The translations under genes and the position numbers were made by a program. Shown one piece after another: positions 57,063 through 64,000 of a stretch of 64,000 bases of DNA; the stretch's first letter is position 1; each line of letters opens with the position of its first letter. The stretch is taken from NCBI GenBank assembly GCA_021029095.1, contig JAJOHG010000002.1:2203647-2267646 (forward strand). Direction: 5' to 3'. The notes under the pieces were generated by a model. It searched no databases. It was given only the letters and a program-made list of their open reading frames with translations, and was not told where the DNA came from. Origin of the DNA: Phellopilus nigrolimitatus. Lineage: Eukaryota > Basidiomycota > Agaricomycetes > Hymenochaetales > Hymenochaetaceae.

Positions 57063-57166
57063 AAGCTTCCTGTTTCTGTCTCTCCCACTGTCCACTGCTT
57101 GTACTCAGAAAAGGGAATAAATCTGAAGAGGAAAAAAAAAAAAGGAAAAAAAAAATGAATCAATAA
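57063..57166. repeat. A-rich junction preceding the satellite array
   Basis: Two runs of 12 and 10 A (57129-57155) separated by GG lie immediately before the first 288-bp unit. Confidence 0.6.
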
Positions 57167-60100
57167 ACACAAGTTCAAATTAAAATTTGCGGACAGGTAA
57201 TGAAAATCCGCATCAGAGACAAACAGACGTAGAAAGTTTGGATGTGTTCCGATGTGTTTGAAACTTGGTGAGAACATGATTCAGACATGTCGAACCCGTT
57301 TACGAAGTATTTCAGAAACGAATCCAGTTTTGCTCCCCCGATATCCGGCCAGTAGTGGCGACCGAGTCGGAAACATAGACGTGCGATGTAATCAGAAGTT
57401 GTTCATAATCGGAATGATCGAATCAACGCAATATCACGAGCTTCAACTCACCCGACACAAGTTCAAATTAAAATTTGCGGACAGGTAATGAAAATCCGCA
57501 TCAGAGACAAACAGACGTAGAAAGTTTGGATGTGTTCCGATGTGTTTGAAACTTGGTGAGAACATGATTCAGACATGTCGAACCCGTTTACGAAGTATTT
57601 CAGAAACGAATCCAGTTTTGCTCCCCCGATATCCGGCCAGTAGTGGCGACCGAGTCGGAAACATAGACGTGCGATGTAATCAGAAGTTGTTCATAATCGG
57701 AATGATCGAATCAACGCAATATCACGAGCTTCAACTCACCCGACACAAGTTCAAATTAAAATTTGCGGACAGGTAATGAAAATCCGCATCAGAGACAAAC
57801 AGACGTAGAAAGTTTGGATGTGTTCCGATGTGTTTGAAACTTGGTGAGAACATGATTCAGACATGTCGAACCCGTTTACGAAGTATTTCAGAAACGAATC
57901 CAGTTTTGCTCCCCCGATATCCGGCCAGTAGTGGCGACCGAGTCGGAAACATAGACGTGCGATGTAATCAGAAGTTGTTCATAATCGGAATGATCGAATC
58001 AACGCAATATCACGAGCTTCAACTCACCCGACACAAGTTCAAATTAAAATTTGCGGACAGGTAATGAAAATCCGCATCAGAGACAAACAGACGTAGAAAG
58101 TTTGGATGTGTTCCGATGTGTTTGAAACTTGGTGAGAACATGATTCAGACATGTCGAACCCGTTTACGAAGTATTTCAGAAACGAATCCAGTTTTGCTCC
58201 CCCGATATCCGGCCAGTAGTGGCGACCGAGTCGGAAACATAGACGTGCGATGTAATCAGAAGTTGTTCATAATCGGAATGATCGAATCAACGCAATATCA
58301 CGAGCTTCAACTCACCCGACACAAGTTCAAATTAAAATTTGCGGACAGGTAATGAAAATCCGCATCAGAGACAAACAGACGTAGAAAGTTTGGATGTGTT
58401 CCGATGTGTTTGAAACTTGGTGAGAACATGATTCAGACATGTCGAACCCGTTTACGAAGTATTTCAGAAACGAATCCAGTTTTGCTCCCCCGATATCCGG
58501 CCAGTAGTGGCGACCGAGTCGGAAACATAGACGTGCGATGTAATCAGAAGTTGTTCATAATCGGAATGATCGAATCAACGCAATATCACGAGCTTCAACT
58601 CACCCGACACAAGTTCAAATTAAAATTTGCGGACAGGTAATGAAAATCCGCATCAGAGACAAACAGACGTAGAAAGTTTGGATGTGTTCCGATGTGTTTG
58701 AAACTTGGTGAGAACATGATTCAGACATGTCGAACCCGTTTACGAAGTATTTCAGAAACGAATCCAGTTTTGCTCCCCCGATATCCGGCCAGTAGTGGCG
58801 ACCGAGTCGGAAACATAGACGTGCGATGTAATCAGAAGTTGTTCATAATCGGAATGATCGAATCAACGCAATATCACGAGCTTCAACTCACCCGACACAA
58901 GTTCAAATTAAAATTTGCGGACAGGTAATGAAAATCCGCATCAGAGACAAACAGACGTAGAAAGTTTGGATGTGTTCCGATGTGTTTGAAACTTGGTGAG
59001 AACATGATTCAGACATGTCGAACCCGTTTACGAAGTATTTCAGAAACGAATCCAGTTTTGCTCCCCCGATATCCGGCCAGTAGTGGCGACCGAGTCGGAA
59101 ACATAGACGTGCGATGTAATCAGAAGTTGTTCATAATCGGAATGATCGAATCAACGCAATATCACGAGCTTCAACTCACCCGACACAAGTTCAAATTAAA
59201 ATTTGCGGACAGGTAATGAAAATCCGCATCAGAGACAAACAGACGTAGAAAGTTTGGATGTGTTCCGATGTGTTTGAAACTTGGTGAGAACATGATTCAG
59301 ACATGTCGAACCCGTTTACGAAGTATTTCAGAAACGAATCCAGTTTTGCTCCCCCGATATCCGGCCAGTAGTGGCGACCGAGTCGGAAACATAGACGTGC
59401 GATGTAATCAGAAGTTGTTCATAATCGGAATGATCGAATCAACGCAATATCACGAGCTTCAACTCACCCGACACAAGTTCAAATTAAAATTTGCGGACAG
59501 GTAATGAAAATCCGCATCAGAGACAAACAGACGTAGAAAGTTTGGATGTGTTCCGATGTGTTTGAAACTTGGTGAGAACATGATTCAGACATGTCGAACC
59601 CGTTTACGAAGTATTTCAGAAACGAATCCAGTTTTGCTCCCCCGATATCCGGCCAGTAGTGGCGACCGAGTCGGAAACATAGACGTGCGATGTAATCAGA
59701 AGTTGTTCATAATCGGAATGATCGAATCAACGCAATATCACGAGCTTCAACTCACCCGACACAAGTTCAAATTAAAATTTGCGGACAGGTAATGAAAATC
59801 CGCATCAGAGACAAACAGACGTAGAAAGTTTGGATGTGTTCCGATGTGTTTGAAACTTGGTGAGAACATGATTCAGACATGTCGAACCCGTTTACGAAGT
59901 ATTTCAGAAACGAATCCAGTTTTGCTCCCCCGATATCCGGCCAGTAGTGGCGACCGAGTCGGAAACATAGACGTGCGATGTAATCAGAAGTTGTTCATAA
60001 TCGGAATGATCGAATCAACGCAATATCACGAGCTTCAACTCACCCGACACAAGTTCAAATTAAAATTTGCGGACAGGTAATGAAAATCCGCATCAGAGAC

Positions 60101-63100
60101 AAACAGACGTAGAAAGTTTGGATGTGTTCCGATGTGTTTGAAACTTGGTGAGAACATGATTCAGACATGTCGAACCCGTTTACGAAGTATTTCAGAAACG
60201 AATCCAGTTTTGCTCCCCCGATATCCGGCCAGTAGTGGCGACCGAGTCGGAAACATAGACGTGCGATGTAATCAGAAGTTGTTCATAATCGGAATGATCG
60301 AATCAACGCAATATCACGAGCTTCAACTCACCCGACACAAGTTCAAATTAAAATTTGCGGACAGGTAATGAAAATCCGCATCAGAGACAAACAGACGTAG
60401 AAAGTTTGGATGTGTTCCGATGTGTTTGAAACTTGGTGAGAACATGATTCAGACATGTCGAACCCGTTTACGAAGTATTTCAGAAACGAATCCAGTTTTG
60501 CTCCCCCGATATCCGGCCAGTAGTGGCGACCGAGTCGGAAACATAGACGTGCGATGTAATCAGAAGTTGTTCATAATCGGAATGATCGAATCAACGCAAT
60601 ATCACGAGCTTCAACTCACCCGACACAAGTTCAAATTAAAATTTGCGGACAGGTAATGAAAATCCGCATCAGAGACAAACAGACGTAGAAAGTTTGGATG
60701 TGTTCCGATGTGTTTGAAACTTGGTGAGAACATGATTCAGACATGTCGAACCCGTTTACGAAGTATTTCAGAAACGAATCCAGTTTTGCTCCCCCGATAT
60801 CCGGCCAGTAGTGGCGACCGAGTCGGAAACATAGACGTGCGATGTAATCAGAAGTTGTTCATAATCGGAATGATCGAATCAACGCAATATCACGAGCTTC
60901 AACTCACCCGACACAAGTTCAAATTAAAATTTGCGGACAGGTAATGAAAATCCGCATCAGAGACAAACAGACGTAGAAAGTTTGGATGTGTTCCGATGTG
61001 TTTGAAACTTGGTGAGAACATGATTCAGACATGTCGAACCCGTTTACGAAGTATTTCAGAAACGAATCCAGTTTTGCTCCCCCGATATCCGGCCAGTAGT
61101 GGCGACCGAGTCGGAAACATAGACGTGCGATGTAATCAGAAGTTGTTCATAATCGGAATGATCGAATCAACGCAATATCACGAGCTTCAACTCACCCGAC
61201 ACAAGTTCAAATTAAAATTTGCGGACAGGTAATGAAAATCCGCATCAGAGACAAACAGACGTAGAAAGTTTGGATGTGTTCCGATGTGTTTGAAACTTGG
61301 TGAGAACATGATTCAGACATGTCGAACCCGTTTACGAAGTATTTCAGAAACGAATCCAGTTTTGCTCCCCCGATATCCGGCCAGTAGTGGCGACCGAGTC
61401 GGAAACATAGACGTGCGATGTAATCAGAAGTTGTTCATAATCGGAATGATCGAATCAACGCAATATCACGAGCTTCAACTCACCCGACACAAGTTCAAAT
61501 TAAAATTTGCGGACAGGTAATGAAAATCCGCATCAGAGACAAACAGACGTAGAAAGTTTGGATGTGTTCCGATGTGTTTGAAACTTGGTGAGAACATGAT
61601 TCAGACATGTCGAACCCGTTTACGAAGTATTTCAGAAACGAATCCAGTTTTGCTCCCCCGATATCCGGCCAGTAGTGGCGACCGAGTCGGAAACATAGAC
61701 GTGCGATGTAATCAGAAGTTGTTCATAATCGGAATGATCGAATCAACGCAGTATCACGAGCTTCAACTCACCCGACACAAGTTAAAATTAAAATTTGCGG
61801 ACAGGTAATGAAAATCCGCATCAGAGACAAACAGACGTAGAAAGTTTGGATTTGTTCCGATGTGTTTGAAACTTGGTGAGAACATGACAGATTCACCGAC
61901 ATGTCGAACCCGTTTACGAAGTATTTCAGAAACGAATCCAGTTTTGCTCCCCCGATATCCGGCCAGTAGTGGCGACCGAGTCGGAAACATAGACGTGCGA
62001 TGTAATCAGAAGTTGTTCATAATCGGAATGATCGAATCAACGCAGTATCACGAGCTTCAACTCACCCGACACAAGTTAAAATTGAAATTTGCGGACAGGT
62101 AATGAAAATCCGCATCAGAGACAAACAGACGTAGAAAGTTTGGTTCTGTTCCGATGTGTTTGAAACTCGGTGAGAACATGAACCAGGATACACGAACATG
62201 TCCAACCCGTTTACGAAGTATTTCAGAAACGAATCCAGTTTGCTCCCCCGATATCCGGCCAGTAGTGGCGACCGAGTCGGAAACATAGACGTGCAATGTA
62301 ATCCGAAGTTGTTCGTAATCGGAATGATCGATCAACGCAGTATCACCGAGCTTCAACTCACCCGACACAAGTTAAATTGAATTTGCGGACAGGTAATGAA
62401 ATTCCGTGTCAGAGACAAACAGACGTAGAAAGTTTGGATTCTGTTCCGATGTGTTTGAAACTTGGTGAGAACATGAACAGGATACACCGACATGTCCGAA
62501 CCCGTTTACGAAGTTTTTCAGAAACGAATCCAGTTTTGCTCCCCCGATATCCGGCCAGTAGTGGCGACCGAGTCGGAAACATAGACGTACAATGTAATCC
62601 GAAATTGTTCGTAATCGGAATGATCGATCAACGCAGTATCACCGAGCTTCAACTCACCCGACACAAGTTAAAATTGGAATTGCGGACAGGTAATGAAAAT
62701 CCGCAGTCAGAGACAAACAGACGTAGAAAGTTTGGTTCTGTTCCGATGTGTTTGAAACTCGGTGAGAACATGATCCAGGATATTCAGACATGTCCAACCC
62801 GTTTACGAAGTATTTCAGAAACGAATCCAGTTTTGCTCCCCCGATATCCGGCCAGTAGTGGCGACCGAGTCGGAAACATAGACGTGCGATGTAATCAGAA
62901 GTTGTTCATAATCGGAATGATCGAATCAACGCAGTATCACGAGCTTCAACTCACCCGACACAAGTTAAAATTGGAATTTGGCGGACAGGTAATGAAAATT
63001 CCGCGTCAGAGACAAACAGACGTAGAAAGTTTGGTTCGTTCCGATGTGTTTGAAACTCGGTGAGAACATGATCCAGGATTATTCAGACGATGTCCCAACC

Positions 63101-64000
63101 CGTTTACGAGGTTTTTCAGAAACGAATCCAGTTTTGCTCCCCCGATATCCGGCCAGTAGTGGCGACCGAGTCGGAAAACATAGACGTGCATGTAATCAGA
63201 AGTTGTTCATAATCGGAATGATCGAATCAACGCAGTATCACGAGCTCAACTCACCCGACACAAGTTAAAATTGGAATTTGCGGACAGGTAATGAAAATCA
63301 GCGTCAGAGACAAACAGACGTAGAAAGTTTGGTTCTGTTCCGATGTGTTTGAAACTCGGTGAGAACATGACAGGATCACGACATGTCCAAACCCGTTTAC
63401 GAAGTTTTTTCAGAAACGAATCCAGTTTGCTCCCCCGATATCCGGCCAGTAGTGGCGACCGAGTTAGGAAACATAGACGTGCGATGTATATCAGAATTGT
63501 TCATAATCGGAATGATCGAATCAACGCAGTATCACCGAGCTTCAACTCAACCCGACACAAGTTAAAATTGGATTGGCGACAGTAATGAAATTCCGTGTCA
63601 GAGACAAACAGACGTAGAAGAAGTTTGGTTTCATGTTCCGATGGGTTTGAAACTCGGTTGAGAACATGACTCAGGATAAATTCGACAGTGTCAACCCGTT
63701 ACGAAGTTTTTTTGAAACGGAATCCAGTTTTGCTCCCCGATATCCGGCCAGTAGTGGCGACCGAGTCGGAAACATAGACGTGCGATGTAATCAGAAGTTG
63801 TTCTAAATCGGAATGATCGAATCAACGCAATATCCACGAGCTTCAACTCACCCGACACAAGTTCAAATTAAAATTTGCGGACAGGTAATGAAAATCCGCA
63901 TCAGAGGACAAACAGACGTAGAAAGTTTGGGATGTGTTCCGATGTGTTGAAACTTGGTGAGGAACATGATTCAGAGACATGTCGAACCCGTTTACGAAGT
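57167..64000. repeat. 288-bp satellite tandem array
   Basis: A unit of 288 bp (starting ACACAAGTTCAAATTAAAAT) repeats head-to-tail from 57167 to the window end, about 23.5 copies. The landmark ATG in GATGTGTTTGAAACT occurs at 57252 and then every 288 bp to 61860. Beyond that the spacing becomes 294, 295, 297, 298, 299, 298 and 301 bp. The first fifteen or so units show no differences that I can see. Each unit carries the same 78-codon frame on the plus strand with no through-frame into the next unit, and it resembles no protein. Composition is near 45 percent GC, unlike the GC-rich genes beside it. The last unit and a half has scattered one-base insertions and losses. Confidence 0.97.

Noticed and set aside
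57252..63063. Repeated 78-codon ORF in every satellite unit, possible multicopy gene
   Set aside because: It follows passively from the repeat; there is no through-frame, no known domain, and the frame is destroyed by indels in edge units.
57167..64000. CRISPR-like or rDNA array
   Set aside because: Units are contiguous with no spacers, 288 bp long, and contain no recognisable rRNA sequence.
1..64000. tRNA genes
   Set aside because: I looked for B-box-like GGTTCRANNCC elements with a matching A box and found none I could support.

Overview
The window is genomic DNA of a filamentous basidiomycete, probably an Agaricomycete. The coding regions are GC-rich and are cut by many 50-90 nt spliceosomal introns, mostly GT-AG. 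The gene types are typical of fungi of this kind: a Ure2p-like GST, a Mcp5/Num1-type PH protein, the vacuolar protease PFF1, P450s, F-box proteins, and decayed MUB1/samB- and KIN1-like genes. No prokaryotic or organellar features were seen.

0-19 kb. A group of small-molecule and redox genes: a 5' remnant of an iron-type alcohol dehydrogenase/maleylacetate reductase, a GST (-), ferrochelatase (+), a FAD monooxygenase of the salicylate-hydroxylase type (-), an old yellow enzyme (+), a second, inverted and decayed maleylacetate-reductase-like copy (-), a decayed flavin-reductase-like copy (+), a TA-flanked MITE, a P450 (+) and an alpha/beta-hydrolase pseudogene (-). EXO1 (-) follows. Exon structures of the GST, monooxygenase, OYE and EXO1 were worked out to the base, and each sums to a multiple of three.

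19.7-34.6 kb. A gene-dense, intact core: a giant cortical anchor protein of the Num1/ApsA type (1,725 aa), the vacuolar M28 protease PFF1 (with one apparent frameshift), an F-box protein, an intact flavin-reductase-like gene with a 13-nt micro-exon, and a single-exon polytopic membrane protein.

34.6-46.3 kb. A perfect 257-bp tandem duplication, a gene-poor stretch, a second P450 (+), an aldo/keto reductase (-), a decayed MUB1/samB-like copy, and a three-exon hypothetical gene (-) that resembles F-box/propeller proteins.

46.3-57.1 kb. A gene graveyard. Protein-like segments are recognisable but broken by stops, frameshifts and deletions: a second MUB1/samB-like copy, an unidentified minus-strand gene, a KIN1-like kinase lacking its C-lobe, and a Cys-rich zinc-finger-like fragment.

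57.17-64 kb. A 288-bp satellite array that runs off the window end. About sixteen near-identical units are followed by drifting 294-301-bp variants. The decay next to a homogeneous satellite suggests a subtelomeric or pericentromeric boundary, which is inference.

The most noteworthy items are the satellite, an array of QT/QVD motifs (candidate dynein light chain sites) in the Num1-like protein, a 5-nt micro-exon, two GC-AG introns, and a cluster whose maleylacetate-reductase and flavin-reductase copies are in different stages of decay.
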